Shown piece after piece: positions 8,255 to 18,139 of a DNA stretch of 33,870 nucleotides. A program made the translations under genes and the position numbers. The notes under the pieces are model-generated. The model had not been told where the DNA came from. It ran no database searches and was given only the letters and a program-made list of their open reading frames with translations. Origin of the DNA: Rubripirellula sp. (GTDB lineage: Bacteria; Planctomycetota; Planctomycetia; Pirellulales; Pirellulaceae); contig JAAXJB010000082.1 of NCBI GenBank assembly GCA_012270065.1, positions 69,379 through 103,248 of the forward strand, in the 5' to 3' direction. How positions within the stretch are numbered: the stretch's first letter is position 1; each line of letters opens with the position of its first letter.

Positions 8255-8568
8255 GGCAGTGGGTTGTTGAGGCGAGTGGGACTGTTGCAAAGTTGGGTGA
8301 ACGCGTATCGCGGGGAAGTGTTTGAAATCAGAAGTCGCAATTAATTGGCGGAAATCGGGGATGACCGGGGCGCGAGCGTTTCGAACAATTGAATGGAGGT
8401 GTCTGTTTTCGGGATTCGTGAACGGCAGGTCGCTTGACCGCGACTGGAGCTGGACCGCTATTCGGTGTTTTAGTTCCCCGGTAGCCCGTTGTTTTTCAGT
8501 AGCCCGTTCATTAGGCGTTGTGGGTGGCTGTTAAACGCCCCCCAAAAGGATAGCGTTTCTGTCGCGAC

Positions 8569-8709
8569 ATGTCTCGCTTCGTCGGGTTGGCATCCATGGC
8601 ACTGATGCTGTTGGTTGTGTTCAACAGAACGTTGTCTTATGCCTTGATTTTGGTGGCGACGTTGATTGGATGGATGTTGAGGACGGAAGCGCAGGCTCTT
8701 CTTGTCTGG
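8569..8709 (+). CDS. Possible 46-residue hydrophobic small protein
   Basis: A short frame starts ATG TCT CGC and reads MSRFVGLASMALMLLVVFNR, continuing as TLSYALILVATLIGWMLRTE before a short tail. That would be two adjacent membrane segments with basic residues between and after them, a pattern a random frame seldom gives. The only Shine-Dalgarno-like element (AAGGA) is about 20 bases upstream, which is too far. An opposing frame covers the same DNA. I consider it only a candidate. Confidence 0.2.
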
Positions 8710-9130
8710 TAGGTTGCACGAACGTGATTTCACTGATTCTGAGGTCAACTTTCCCATTTTTACATTTTTCATCGTTGTAGTATCTCCTCGAATTCCGGGA
8801 ATCTCCTCTTGAGGTGCTGTTGGGCTCGCTCGCAATGTGGGGGGCATGGCTTGGGTTCGCTGTGATTTGGATCCGGCCGGGGCATCGGGTGGATTCAAGC
8901 AGTGTTTTATCTTTGTTTTTACTCGTGTTTTCCCGTAAACCGGCTAGCGAAACGCAAGGTTTCCACCGCAGGTTCGGCATTGAGTGCAAGCTGTTTCGTG
9001 CGCCACCTCCTTTACAATCAGATCGTGCAATCAGCCGCGGCCATGGTCAACTTGGGCCGGTATTTTCCTCGCAATTCGGATTTTTGTTTCCAATACAGCA
9101 AGGCTTGTTCATTTTCACCGTTTTCGCTAG

Positions 9131-9170
9131 GCTTTCCGCCTGTTACGCGGGGGAAGGCACGTGCTTTCCC
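9131..9170 (+). promoter_or_regulatory. Attenuator-like alternative hairpins in the rpsB leader
   Basis: The element GGAAGGC at 9152-9158 can pair either with GCTTTCC at 9131-9137 (upstream) or with an identical GCTTTCC at 9163-9169 (downstream). The downstream form is an 8-bp stem, GGGAAGGC/GCTTTCCC, with loop ACGT, followed by a moderately U-rich TCCTTTATTC. The upstream form would exclude it. It lies about 125 bases before the rpsB start. Leaders of rpsB operons are commonly autoregulated by S2 in other bacteria. That this one acts as a terminator/antiterminator is inference from pairing alone. Confidence 0.35.
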
Positions 9171-9295
9171 TCCTTTATTCGTAAGAACCAGCGACACCTT
9201 GGGACGAAGGGCGAAGATTTCTGACGGAATCAATGCTCTGGAAACACTTCGGTGATTTCTCGTAGCCCGTCGCGGAGCAAAGAAGGAAGAATTTA

Positions 9296-10108
9296 GTGGC
9301 TGATGCAATTGTCAAGGAAATGATTGAAGCAGGTGTTCACTTCGGACACCGCACCAGTCTATGGAATCCCAAGATGTCTCCTTACATCTTCGGGAAAAAG
9401 AAGCAGATTCACATCCTCGACATCAGGGAAACACTGCGGGGATTGTTGCGTGCAAAGAAATATCTGAGCCAAGTGGCGGCCGGTGGCAGCCTGATTCTGT
9501 TCGTAGGAACCAAACGACAAGCTGGGGAAGCTGTCGAGGCACAGGCGCTCCGTTGCGGAATGCCATTTGTCAGTGAACGATGGCTGGGTGGAACGCTTAC
9601 CAATTTTCGGACGATCCGTAGTCGCCTGGGGCGATTGGAAGAGTTGGAAGAATTGCGTGGAAGCGAGAAAATCAACGATTACAGCAAGAAGATGCAGTCA
9701 TCGCTGAATCGTGAGTACCGCAAGATGTACCGCAACTTGAACGGGTTGCGTACGATGAACCGGCTGCCGGAATGTCTGTTCATTGTCGATCCGGGCAAGG
9801 AACGCAACGCTGTGCGTGAAGCAAAGCGTTTGGGCATTGCCACGGTGGCCTTGATCGATACCGACAGTGACCCAACCGACATTGATCTTCCTATTCCTGG
9901 CAATGATGACGGGATACGAAGTGTCGAATTGGTGATGCGGAACCTCGCAGACGCTGTGAACGCTGGTAAGGGTCAGCTTGCGATGAGCAAAGAAGGTGCG
10001 AAAGGAACGGCTGAACCTCAAGCTGCGGCTACTGAAGCTGCTGCACCAGCACCCGAGGCAGCACCGGCTGAATCCGCTCCCGAGGCGGCACCACCAGCCG
10101 AAGGTTGA
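9296..10108 (+). CDS. rpsB: Small ribosomal subunit protein uS2
   Basis: This is ribosomal protein S2 of the 30S subunit. The start is GTG 9296, with a strong GAAGGAAG site before it. Signatures are the N-terminal [46 protein letters not shown], and the C-terminal [26 protein letters not shown] followed by SVELV. The core ends near residue 228. A tail of about 40 residues is almost entirely Ala, Pro and Glu ([18 protein letters not shown]), low complexity and probably disordered. Such A/P/E-rich S2 tails occur in several bacterial groups. It is followed by tsf after 559 bases, the conserved rpsB-tsf order but with an unusually wide gap. Confidence 0.98.
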   Translation: MADAIVKEMIEAGVHFGHRTSLWNPKMSPYIFGKKKQIHILDIRETLRGLLRAKKYLSQVAAGGSLILFVGTKRQAGEAVEAQALRCGMPFVSERWLGGTLTNFRTIRSRLGRLEELEELRGSEKINDYSKKMQSSLNREYRKMYRNLNGLRTMNRLPECLFIVDPGKERNAVREAKRLGIATVALIDTDSDPTDIDLPIPGNDDGIRSVELVMRNLADAVNAGKGQLAMSKEGAKGTAEPQAAATEAAAPAPEAAPAESAPEAAPPAEG

Positions 10109-10667
10109 TTCGACGCTCAGATGGTCGACTGTCAGATGGTCAAGGAACGACAGGGCTTGAATGGGCTCTGCACGTTCCCGGGTAATCAGTCACAAGTCGG
10201 ATGGAGGTTCATCAAGCCAAACGCTCGTGGAGCGTCTGACATGAAAGATGCGACACCGGATTGTTGAGGCACGAATGCACGGATGCGGCCGTTGGTGGCT
10301 TCCTTCGCGGTCAGTCCGCACCACGGAGCATCGCGGCATTTGGATCATGGATTTGTGGCTCAAACGGATTCAGGCAGATTGGGTTGATCGTCTTCAGGAA
10401 AAGTTGCTTTCGCGAAGTGTTGCGGGATGCAGTTGCAAGCCCTGCCCGTCAGGGCCGCGAAACACTGGCACCAGAGCCAATGCAACTGAGCCTGCCAATT
10501 GTAGAATCGCTTGACGGATGATCGCAGCCTGCACAAGACCGAACGCTCAACCATCGAAAAACAGAGCCAGTTAATTTTAGTAACGATTCAGGGAACGGTC
10601 CCTGTCGATTTGAAAACAAACCATTGAAGTGTGTTATCACAAAAATAGGATCCACTGAGGGAATACG
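10109..10667. other. Wide rpsB-tsf intergenic region without a gene
   Basis: The frames here translate to Arg/Cys-rich, non-protein-like sequence. The region contains a 10-base direct repeat at 10117-10141 and a small hairpin CAGGGA-ACGG-TCCCTG shortly before tsf. The tsf start has a GAGGGAA binding site. The gap is much longer than the typical rpsB-tsf spacing, so tsf may have its own promoter here. I could not pick out a convincing -10/-35 pair. Confidence 0.6.
10117..10141. repeat. 10-bp direct repeat, period 15, after rpsB
   Basis: TCAGATGGTC occurs at 10117-10126 and again at 10132-10141, separated by GACTG. It begins 9 bases after the rpsB stop. It has the same character as the other short intergenic duplications in the window, but is shorter. 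Confidence 0.6.
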
Positions 10668-11651
10668 ATGTCGATTTCTGTCAAAGATGTAAGTGAATTG
10701 AGGAAAGCTACTGGTGCGGGGATGATGGACTGCAAGCAGGCTTTGAAAGAATCCGATGGTGATTTCGAAGGAGCTCTTGATTACCTCCGCAAAAAAGGTC
10801 AGAAGGTGGCCGCCAAGCGTGCGGATCGTGACGCTAATGAGGGTGTCGTTGTTGCGTTGTTGAATGAGGAAGGCACGCAGGGAACCCTGCTTGCATTGAG
10901 CAGCGAGACTGACTTTGTCGCCAAGAACGAAGAGTTCATCGCGTTCGCTAATTCGCTTGCGGAACTCGCGGCCAGCAACAACGCGGCCAGCAAGGACGAT
11001 GTACTGGCGTTGGAACTTGATGGCGCCACCGTGGCGGAGAAGCTTGTCGAGAAGACCGGAATCATCGGCGAGAAGATCGAAATCTCCGACTATCAGACCG
11101 TGACTGGCGATACGATTGCTTCGTACATTCACGCAGGATCAAAAATTGGTGTGCTGGTTTCTTATAAAGATGGCGGGAATGGCGAAGCACCTAACTTCTT
11201 TCGCAGCGTAGCCATGCACATTGCTGCGATGAGCCCGTCCATTCTGCATCCATCGGAATTTGACGAAGAGTTTGTGAAAAAGGAAACCGAAGCGTTGCAG
11301 GCGCAGATCATTTCCGAGAATGAAACAAATGCTCGGGAAAATCTTGGGAAACCACAGAAGAACGTGCCGAAATACGCCAGCCAGCGACAATTGACTCCGG
11401 AGGTCATGGCAGAGGCTGAGGAGGCGATTAAGGCTGAGTTGCAAGCGGAGGGTAAGCCCGAAAAAATCTGGGACAAGATTATCCCCGGTAAGCTGGAAAG
11501 GTTTGTCCAGGACAACACGTTGTTGGATCAGGAGCGTTGCCTGTTGAGTCAGCAGTACGCTTTGGATGACACCAAAACTGTGGAAGCAGCGATCAAGGCA
11601 TTGAGTGATGATGCTGAAATCGTCGCGTTTCGCCGAGTTGCCGTGGGTTGA
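10668..11651 (+). CDS. tsf: Elongation factor Ts
   Basis: EF-Ts is the guanine-nucleotide exchange factor that recycles EF-Tu-GDP. The N-terminal UBA-like domain (VSELRKATGAGMMDCKQALK), the EF-Tu-contacting TDFVAKNEEF motif near residues 80-90, and the C-terminal GKPEKIWDKIIPGKLERF with QDNTLLDQ are all present. It is 327 residues, against 283 in E. coli. Much of the excess is an acidic, probably helical insertion of about 40 residues (ENLGKPQKNVPKYASQ and LTPEVMAEAEEAIKAELQAE) before the WDKI segment. The ATG is preceded by GAGGGAA at 7-8 bases. A strong intrinsic terminator lies 49 bases after the stop, which separates it from pyrH. Confidence 0.98.
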   Translation: MSISVKDVSELRKATGAGMMDCKQALKESDGDFEGALDYLRKKGQKVAAKRADRDANEGVVVALLNEEGTQGTLLALSSETDFVAKNEEFIAFANSLAELAASNNAASKDDVLALELDGATVAEKLVEKTGIIGEKIEISDYQTVTGDTIASYIHAGSKIGVLVSYKDGGNGEAPNFFRSVAMHIAAMSPSILHPSEFDEEFVKKETEALQAQIISENETNARENLGKPQKNVPKYASQRQLTPEVMAEAEEAIKAELQAEGKPEKIWDKIIPGKLERFVQDNTLLDQERCLLSQQYALDDTKTVEAAIKALSDDAEIVAFRRVAVG

Positions 11652-11700
11652 TCCACGGCAGGTGGGGGCAATCACACTTTGCTCCGATTAACCATAAAGG

Positions 11701-11735
11701 CCTCGCCGAATTCCGAGCGAATCGGCGAGGTTTTT
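11701..11735 (+). terminator. Rho-independent terminator after tsf
   Basis: A 9-bp GC-rich stem, CCTCGCCGA (11701-11709) with TCGGCGAGG (11722-11730), has a 12-base loop and is followed directly by TTTTT. It lies between tsf and pyrH, so pyrH transcription either depends on readthrough or starts within the roughly 55 bases that follow. Confidence 0.92.
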
Positions 11736-11789
11736 CGTAGGATGTGGTGAACACGTTTCATTGAATGAATTTTCTTGAGCGAGCAGATT

Positions 11790-12554
11790 ATGCCTGAGGA
11801 ATCCGAATCCGGTCAGAAAACACTGAGATATCAGCGTGTTATTCTGAAACTCAGTGGCGAAAGCCTGGCTGATTCGAGTGGGCGCGGTATCAGTGGAGAG
11901 GAGGCGGGAGAGATTGCACGGCAAATCCGCCAAGCCCACGATTCCGGTTGTCAGATCGCAATCGTGATTGGGGGGGGCAATATCCTGCGTGGAGCGCAGT
12001 TCTCCGGCACAAATGCGCTGGTGCAAGAGGCGACCGCGCATTACATGGGCATGCTAGCCACAACGGTCAACTCCCTTGCAATGCAGGACGCGATCGAGTC
12101 GCACGGTTTGCAGACCCGCGTCATGTCTGCCATACCAATGGATAAAATTGCTGAGTCTTTCATCAGGCGACGCGCCATTCGCCATCTTGAAAAAGGACGC
12201 ATCGTGATCCTTTCCGGCGGTATTGGTAATCCCTTCGTGACCACGGATACGGCGGCTGCGCAACGTGGATTGGAGTTGGAGGCTGATGTTGTGCTCAAGG
12301 CTACCAGGGTCGATGGTGTTTACAGCGATGACCCGGAAAAGAACCCCCACGCAGTACTTTACGATTCGTTAAGCTATGCGGAGGTGGTGAGTAAAAATCT
12401 GAAAGTGATGGACGCGACCGCAATTGCACTTTGCCAGGAACACGAAAAACCGATTCTCGTTTTCAACTTCAAGAAAGATGGAAACATTGTGAAGGCCGTT
12501 TCAGGGGACAAGGTTGGTACCTGGATCGGACCATCAGACAGTTCAAGAGAGTGA
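11790..12554 (+). CDS. pyrH: UMP kinase
   Basis: UMP kinase phosphorylates UMP to UDP at the entry to pyrimidine nucleotide triphosphates; the bacterial form belongs to the amino-acid-kinase fold and is hexameric. Motifs visible are [20 protein letters not shown] (nucleotide-binding loop), [30 protein letters not shown] and [18 protein letters not shown]. It is 254 residues from ATG 11790, close to the family's 235-250. A TTG at 11775 in the same frame would add five residues. I prefer the ATG, although its binding site (GAGCGAG) is only fair. frr follows after 70 bases, the common pyrH-frr pair. Confidence 0.97.
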   Translation: MPEESESGQKTLRYQRVILKLSGESLADSSGRGISGEEAGEIARQIRQAHDSGCQIAIVIGGGNILRGAQFSGTNALVQEATAHYMGMLATTVNSLAMQDAIESHGLQTRVMSAIPMDKIAESFIRRRAIRHLEKGRIVILSGGIGNPFVTTDTAAAQRGLELEADVVLKATRVDGVYSDDPEKNPHAVLYDSLSYAEVVSKNLKVMDATAIALCQEHEKPILVFNFKKDGNIVKAVSGDKVGTWIGPSDSSRE

Positions 12555-12624
12555 TTGACAATCAGTTTCAGAAAACGAATCATTTCCAATTCAATCATCA
12601 GTTCTTTACCCCAAGGACGCTACT

Positions 12625-13185
12625 ATGCCCGCCGATGAAATTTTGATGGATGCCGAAGAACGCATGGAGAAGGCTGTTGCCCACCTGGGAGACAGTCTTT
12701 CCGGTATTCGAACCGGAAGAGCAACGCCCGGTCTGGTCGATTCGATCAGAGTCGAGGTTTATGGTTCGATGCAACCGTTGAAACAGCTTGCCTCCATCGG
12801 GACACCTGAACCGCAGCAGATTGTCATCCGACCCTATGACGCGGGAACCATCAAAGAAATTGAAAAGGCAATCGTTGCTGGTGATCTTGGGCTGAATCCC
12901 CAGAACGATGGGCGAATCATTCGTTTGAATGTTCCGGCTTTGTCGACGGAAGTTCGAAAGAAAATGGTCTCTCGCGTCAAGGAGCTCGCGGAGGACTGCA
13001 AGGTTTCGTTGCGGAACATCCGTCGAGACGCAAACAAATCTGCGGACTCCGAAGAAAAAGCCAAGGAAATCAGTGAAGATGATCGTGACAAAATAAAAAA
13101 TGACGTTCAGGAACTGACCAAGAAGTACGAGGCTCAGGCCACTGAAATGGCGAAAACGCGAGAAGCCGAAGTCACCGAAAGCTAG
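12625..13185 (+). CDS. frr: Ribosome recycling factor
   Basis: RRF dissociates post-termination ribosomes together with EF-G. The 186 residues match the family length of about 185. Signatures are LGDSLSGIRTGRATPGLVDSI, the segment TPEPQQIVIRPYD, IVAGDLGLNPQNDGRIIRLN-VPALSTEVRKKM, and NIRRDANKSA in the long helical domain, ending with a Lys/Glu-rich helix. The ATG has AAGGA about 9 bases upstream. A clear terminator lies 45 bases after the stop, closing the pyrH-frr unit. Confidence 0.98.
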   Translation: MPADEILMDAEERMEKAVAHLGDSLSGIRTGRATPGLVDSIRVEVYGSMQPLKQLASIGTPEPQQIVIRPYDAGTIKEIEKAIVAGDLGLNPQNDGRIIRLNVPALSTEVRKKMVSRVKELAEDCKVSLRNIRRDANKSADSEEKAKEISEDDRDKIKNDVQELTKKYEAQATEMAKTREAEVTES

Positions 13186-13229
13186 GCATCGTTTTCCCGT
13201 CATTCGTGAAAAAATGGATACCGCATTCA

Positions 13230-13262
13230 GGGGCGCACCGCGAAGGTGATGCCCCTTTTTTT
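13230..13262 (+). terminator. Rho-independent terminator after frr
   Basis: A stem GGGGC(13230-13234)/GCCCC(13251-13255) is extended inside by CACC/GGTG with a small bulge and loop GCGAA, then followed by seven T residues. Orientation and position fit termination of pyrH-frr. Confidence 0.9.
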
Positions 13263-13386
13263 AGATCAGGTCTGACCCACGCCTTACTTTCAAAGGTGGC
13301 CATGTGGTTCACTGGCAACCGGTTTGGAATCTCTGATTGAGGAAGTAAAGGCAAGCGACAGAGTACGTTACGCACAACAAAAGTGA

Positions 13387-14793
13387 ATGAACATGATTGA
13401 TCGTCGATGGAATTGTCATCATCGGATTTTCGGTGTCTTGCTGTCCGTTTTTGTTTCGGGGGCGTACGCCACCGTACATGCACAAGGCCAAGACGGGCAG
13501 ATTCAGGCTACACCCAGGCAGACGTCGAGTTTCGAACTTCCGGGTGCGAACGAGGATTTGCCAGGTGCAGGGCCGATCCGGCGATATGGCTGGTTCACCA
13601 ATCTGTGGAAAAACCGGAGGCAGCAGTTTGCAAACCGGGCAGAGTCTGAGAAAAATGCTGTCGTCTTCCTTGGCGACTCCATCACTCAAGGTTGGGGAGA
13701 TGACTTTCGGGGAGACTTCGGAAACCTGAGTGTCGCGAATCGTGGGATTTCCGGCGACACAACACGGGGAATGTTGCTCCGCCTTCAACAGGACGTTCTT
13801 GATTTGGATCCGGCTGCCGTTGTGATGCTGATGGGCACCAACGATCTGGAAGAACACGCGAAACCGGAGACGATTGCCGGGAACGTCAATTCGATCGTCG
13901 AGGATTTGAACAAACACGATTCCGAGATGCCGATCATTCTTTGCCTGGTATTTCCCAGTAGTGCCTCCAAGAGTCGGCCCAGCGATCAGATCCAGAAAAT
14001 CAATCAGCTTCTGTCGGCGCAATTCAAAGGCAATCGGCAGGTCACGATTGTTGATACATGGACGTTGTTTGCGGATGCTCAAGGCGATGCCAGGAAAGAA
14101 GAATTTCCTGATCTGTTGCACCCCAATCGGCGCGGATACGAAAAGTGGTTGGCCGCGATATGGCCGGTACTCGCGACTCATGGTTTCGTTGACCGCGAAC
14201 CCGTCAAAAACGACTTGGAGCCTGGTTTTGAAACGCTATTCAACGGAAAGGATCTGACCGGTTGGGGCTACCGCCGGACCAGTGATCAGATGAGGAAAAG
14301 CAGGGAACGTTGGTTGGGGCGTAAACCGGAGGACGCACCGGCGTGGCCTCTGGTCGACAAAGCAGTTGAATTTCAGGGAGACAAGGCGACCCCTGACGAA
14401 CGGTATGTTGTTATGAACGGACGACTCGTGGTCACAACACCACCCGAGGGAAGGTGTATTCAGCAACTCTGGACCACCGATGAGTTTGATGGCGATTTTG
14501 TTCTGAAACTGGAGTTCCGAGCGACACCAAATGCCGACAGTGGCGTTTTTGTGCGAGGGCGGCAACTGCAGTGTCGTGATTTTCTACTGGCAGGCCCGTA
14601 CAAGGAGCTGAAAAATTTCCGGGAAGGAGGATGGAATCAAATCACCATCACGGTGAAGGATTCGATCGCCCATTGCACATGTAATGGTGAAGTGCTTGAG
14701 GAAGCATTCAAAGTCCCGGCTTCCGGCCCGATTGGCCTTGAGGGTGACCGCGGTCAGATTGAATATCGTCGCTTGCGGATCAAGAAACTCTAA
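13387..14793 (+). CDS. Exported SGNH/GDSL hydrolase fused to a DUF1080 domain
   Basis: The N-terminus is a Sec signal peptide (RIFGVLLSVFVSGAYATVHAQ), so the protein is exported. Residues about 90-265 are an SGNH hydrolase with the full catalytic set: GDSIT with nucleophile Ser98, Gly120 in NRGISG, Asn152 in GTND, and Asp242-x-x-His245 in PDLLHPNRRG. The family covers lipases, acetyl-xylan and other carbohydrate esterases. Residues about 280-468 are a DUF1080 (3-keto-disaccharide hydrolase-type, concanavalin-like) domain beginning GFETLFNGKDLTGW, with DGDFVLKLEFRATPNADSGV and the closing GPIGLEGDRGQIEYRRLRIK. The combination suggests deacylation and binding or cleavage of a polysaccharide. 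Substrate is not deducible. It is monocistronic, flanked by the frr terminator and a 269-base gap. Confidence 0.92.
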   Translation: MNMIDRRWNCHHRIFGVLLSVFVSGAYATVHAQGQDGQIQATPRQTSSFELPGANEDLPGAGPIRRYGWFTNLWKNRRQQFANRAESEKNAVVFLGDSITQGWGDDFRGDFGNLSVANRGISGDTTRGMLLRLQQDVLDLDPAAVVMLMGTNDLEEHAKPETIAGNVNSIVEDLNKHDSEMPIILCLVFPSSASKSRPSDQIQKINQLLSAQFKGNRQVTIVDTWTLFADAQGDARKEEFPDLLHPNRRGYEKWLAAIWPVLATHGFVDREPVKNDLEPGFETLFNGKDLTGWGYRRTSDQMRKSRERWLGRKPEDAPAWPLVDKAVEFQGDKATPDERYVVMNGRLVVTTPPEGRCIQQLWTTDEFDGDFVLKLEFRATPNADSGVFVRGRQLQCRDFLLAGPYKELKNFREGGWNQITITVKDSIAHCTCNGEVLEEAFKVPASGPIGLEGDRGQIEYRRLRIKKL

Positions 14794-15062
14794 ATGCTCG
14801 CATCTGTGACAAGTCGTCCTCGGACGGACGCCAAAAAGCGTTTGTAATGTTGCGAGACGCCAGTGGAAAACGCTGCTTGTGAATCTGGGAGATTTGGTGG
14901 CTTCGTCGGGTACTCGTCGGTTTTGTTGAATGATTCGAGATCAAGATGCGGCGGTGTCCGGCTTTAAATCTTTGGTCCTGCCCGGTTGTCCCGGGTTTCC
15001 GTGATGCGTCGACCATCTAAAATCTCGGCATCTGTAAATGTTCCTCTCTCTGTTTGGTAATC

Positions 15063-17894
15063 ATGCCCCGATACAACCCCTCCGAATTAGAACCACGCTG
15101 GCAGGCGTATTGGGAAGAAAACGCAACTTTCAGAACACCTGATGAGCCGGGTGAAAAGAAACGCTACATACTGGACATGTTCCCCTACCCCAGCGGCGAT
15201 GGCCTGCACGTTGGGCATCCGGAGGGATATACAGCAACCGATATTGTTGCACGCTTTGCACGAGCCAGAGGCGAAAGTGTTCTTCACCCGATGGGATTCG
15301 ATGCTTTTGGACTGCCCGCCGAGGAGCATGCAATCAAGACGGGAGAGCATCCACGTGTTCAGACACAGCGTAACATCGACAATTTCACCCGGCAGTTGAA
15401 AATGCTGGGTTTCAGCTACGACTGGGACAGAGTCGTTTCCACCACCGATGAAGACTACTTTCGCTGGACCCAATGGATTTTTCTGGTCCTTTATGACACG
15501 TGGTTCGATGAAGATGCACAAGCAGGTCGGCCAATCGCGGAACTGCCGATTCCTGCTGAAGTCGAGGCCGAAGGCAGCGACGCGGTTTGTAAATACCAGG
15601 ACAAGCATCGCTTGGCCTATCAGGACGATGCCTTGGTCAACTGGTGTCCAGCCTTGGGAACAGTGCTGGCTAACGAGGAGGTCCAAGACGGAAGAAGCGA
15701 CCGTGGCGACCATCCAGTCAAACGGATACCTCTGCGACAGTGGATGTTGAGGATTACGTCCTACGCGGAACGACTGCTGGATGGGTTGGATGATCTTGAC
15801 TGGCCGGCGGGGATCAAGAAACTGCAGCGTGATTGGATCGGACGCAGCACGGGGGCTGAAGTCGATTTTTATGTTGGTGAAGATGCCTCGCGCCAACAGT
15901 GGCTCGATTCGAGGCAGGATGGCGGTTTCCCAGCGGCGACCGACTCCAGTTTCCTGCGGGTATACACAACCCGACCCGACACTCTTTACGGCGCCACTTA
16001 CATGGTCGTCTCGCCCGAGCATGAGATGCTCGGCGAACTGACAACATCGGAACAAGCCGATGCCGTGCAAGCGTATTGTGAAAAAGCGTCTTTCAAGAGT
16101 GACCGTGAACGCACCGACGGAGATCGTGCGAAAACCGGTGTTTTTACGGGTAGTCATGCGATCAACCCAGTCAACGGCCAGCCTGTCCCAATCTGGGTCG
16201 CTGACTACGTTCTGGCCGGATATGGAACAGGCGCTATCATGGCTGTTCCAGCGCACGATGACCGTGACTTCGAATTTGCAAAGCAATTTGATCTGAGCGT
16301 TGTTCCAGTGGTGAATCCTCCGGATGATCATCCACAGCGGGATGAGATTCTTTCTGGAAATGCCTGCTTTGCGTCCGAAGGCAATGCGATCAACAGTGGG
16401 GAGTTTGACGGGCAGGAGACGCAGGCTGTGAAGACAGCCGTCACAGCCATGCTGAACGAGGCAGGTCTTGCTGCCGTAGCAGTCAATTACAAACTGAGAG
16501 ACTGGCTGTTCTCTCGGCAGCGTTTTTGGGGCGAACCGTTTCCGATTCTTCACGAAATTGACGAACAAGGTGAGTTGACCGGAATGAAACGTGCTGTTCC
16601 GGATTCGGAACTGCCCGTGCGACTTCCCGAGTTGGAAGATTTCAAACCTCATGGACGTCCAGAACCTCCGCTTGCGAAAGCTGATGATGACTGGTTGTAC
16701 GTCACACTTGATGGTAAGCGTTATCGAAGAGAAACCAACACGATGCCACAATGGGCAGGTTCATGCTGGTACTACCTTCGGTACATTGATCCGCAGAACC
16801 AACAAGCCATGATTGATCCGACGCGGGAACAGACATGGATGCCGGTCGATCTTTATGTGGGAGGTGCCGAACATGCAGTGCTACATCTGCTTTACTCACG
16901 TTTCTGGCACAAGGTCCTGTATGACCGCGGACATTTGAGTTGCCCTGAGCCATTTGCAAAACTGGTGAATCAGGGCATGATCCTTGGCGAGGTTGAATTC
17001 ACGGGTTATCAGTCCAGCACGGGTGAGCCAGTCTCGTCGAGCCAAGTCAAGCGGGATGCAGAGGGTGAACGTGTAGGTCCCGATGGTGTTCCCGTCACAA
17101 TGATAAAACTCGCAGAAGAAGAGGTGTCAAAGCAGGGTGACGGCTTTGTGCTCAAAGATGATCCCAACGTCAGGATCGACAGCCGGGCATTCAAAATGTC
17201 GAAAAGCCGCGGGAATGTGGTGAATCCGGATGAAGTGGTGCGAGAATATGGTGCGGATTCACTGCGACTGTACGAAATGTTCATGGGGCCATTGGAGGCT
17301 ACCAAGCCTTGGGCGATGACTGGTGTCGGTGGGGTCAGGAACTTTCTTGACCGGGTTTGGCGCATGATAGTGGAACCAAAAGCGGATGAACTCGTGCTCG
17401 CTGCGGCAATGAGCGATGAACCTTGTGACGCTGATCAAAAACGTATGCTTCATGCGACGATCAAGAAGGTCACCGAGGATACGGAGGCCCTGAGTTTCAA
17501 CACGGCTATCGCTCGAATGATGGAATTCACCAACTTCTTCACGCGGGCTGATCAGCGTCCGAGGGAGGCCATGCAGCAGTTCCTCGTTCTGCTCAATCCC
17601 TACGCGCCACATATCGCCGAGGAGCTGTGGCAGGTGCTCGGTGGGAATGGATCGATTTCCCACCAACCATGGCCCCAATGGGATGCCGATGCATTGGTGG
17701 AAGCAAGCATCGAGGTCCCTGTTCAAATCAATGGGAAAGTGAAAGCCAAGATTCAAGTTGCTTCGGAAATCAGCAAGGAAGACCTGGAGCAAGCCGCTCT
17801 TCAGGATCCCAAAGTGGAGTCCTTGATTGCAGACAGAACGATCGTCAAGCGAATTGTCGTGCCTGGCCGTCTTGTGAATCTGGTTGTGAAGTGA
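15063..17894 (+). CDS. leuS: Leucyl-tRNA synthetase
   Basis: This class I synthetase charges tRNA-Leu. The N-terminal catalytic site has [15 protein letters not shown], with HVGH at residues 49-52 as the HIGH motif. The second signature KMSKS is at 711-715 ([17 protein letters not shown]). The CP1 editing domain is present ([40 protein letters not shown]). The anticodon-binding domain follows, and the C-terminal region ends with [11 protein letters not shown] and a beta-rich tail. It is 943 residues from ATG 15063, somewhat longer than the E. coli enzyme (860). The extra length includes insertions before the KMSKS loop ([20 protein letters not shown]). A TTG three codons upstream is possible. 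No good Shine-Dalgarno is seen. Confidence 0.98.
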   Translation: MPRYNPSELEPRWQAYWEENATFRTPDEPGEKKRYILDMFPYPSGDGLHVGHPEGYTATDIVARFARARGESVLHPMGFDAFGLPAEEHAIKTGEHPRVQTQRNIDNFTRQLKMLGFSYDWDRVVSTTDEDYFRWTQWIFLVLYDTWFDEDAQAGRPIAELPIPAEVEAEGSDAVCKYQDKHRLAYQDDALVNWCPALGTVLANEEVQDGRSDRGDHPVKRIPLRQWMLRITSYAERLLDGLDDLDWPAGIKKLQRDWIGRSTGAEVDFYVGEDASRQQWLDSRQDGGFPAATDSSFLRVYTTRPDTLYGATYMVVSPEHEMLGELTTSEQADAVQAYCEKASFKSDRERTDGDRAKTGVFTGSHAINPVNGQPVPIWVADYVLAGYGTGAIMAVPAHDDRDFEFAKQFDLSVVPVVNPPDDHPQRDEILSGNACFASEGNAINSGEFDGQETQAVKTAVTAMLNEAGLAAVAVNYKLRDWLFSRQRFWGEPFPILHEIDEQGELTGMKRAVPDSELPVRLPELEDFKPHGRPEPPLAKADDDWLYVTLDGKRYRRETNTMPQWAGSCWYYLRYIDPQNQQAMIDPTREQTWMPVDLYVGGAEHAVLHLLYSRFWHKVLYDRGHLSCPEPFAKLVNQGMILGEVEFTGYQSSTGEPVSSSQVKRDAEGERVGPDGVPVTMIKLAEEEVSKQGDGFVLKDDPNVRIDSRAFKMSKSRGNVVNPDEVVREYGADSLRLYEMFMGPLEATKPWAMTGVGGVRNFLDRVWRMIVEPKADELVLAAAMSDEPCDADQKRMLHATIKKVTEDTEALSFNTAIARMMEFTNFFTRADQRPREAMQQFLVLLNPYAPHIAEELWQVLGGNGSISHQPWPQWDADALVEASIEVPVQINGKVKAKIQVASEISKEDLEQAALQDPKVESLIADRTIVKRIVVPGRLVNLVVK

Positions 17895-18085
17895 ACGCGG
17901 GACATGAGCGGTCGATCCGTCGCCCTGTCCCGTTGGATCAAATCATCAGACGGTGGTGTTCCACCATCTTGTTGTGCATCAGCATTTCGTGATTCGTTGA
18001 CTGGTTGAATCACCAACCGACAATGTGCAATATGAAATGTGCAGGATGATAGGACCGCGAGTGAATCGGTTTTAAACCGTCCATG

Positions 18086-18109
18086 TGCCTGGTGTTCTTC
18101 ACACAGGCA
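18086..18109. terminator. Hairpin between convergent leuS and LRR gene
   Basis: TGCCT pairs with AGGCA and GTGT with ACAC around loop TCTTC, with one bulged G. There is no T tract on either side. Its position between two convergent genes suggests a bidirectional stop, but the call rests on structure and placement only. A perfect small palindrome, CGGTTT-T-AAACCG, lies just upstream at 18067-18079. Confidence 0.3.
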
Positions 18110-18139
18110 TCAAACTGCTGCTTTCAAATCGAACGGGAA

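Larger units (their letters stand above)
8291..9295. other. About 1 kb without a convincing gene, upstream of rpsB
   Basis: This gap separates the divergent pseudopilin operon and rpsB, so it should hold promoters for both. Open frames here have poor protein character. A minus-strand frame ending at 8470 has a good GGAGA-like site before ATG 8772, but its translation is rich in Gln, Asn, His and Arg with no recognisable fold. A short plus-strand hydrophobic frame at 8569-8709 is listed separately. Hairpins at 9131-9170 precede rpsB. I see no tRNA or known riboswitch. Confidence 0.55.

Noticed and set aside
8470-8898. A minus-strand frame with a good ribosome binding site before ATG 8772.
   Set aside because: The translation is a polar Gln/Asn/His/Arg string without predicted structure, and related frames overlap it. 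The RBS match alone is not enough.
15087-16751. A long minus-strand open frame (554 codons) inside leuS.
   Set aside because: It is a shadow of leuS, which has all family motifs. The translation has no domain character and is rich in Arg, Cys and His.
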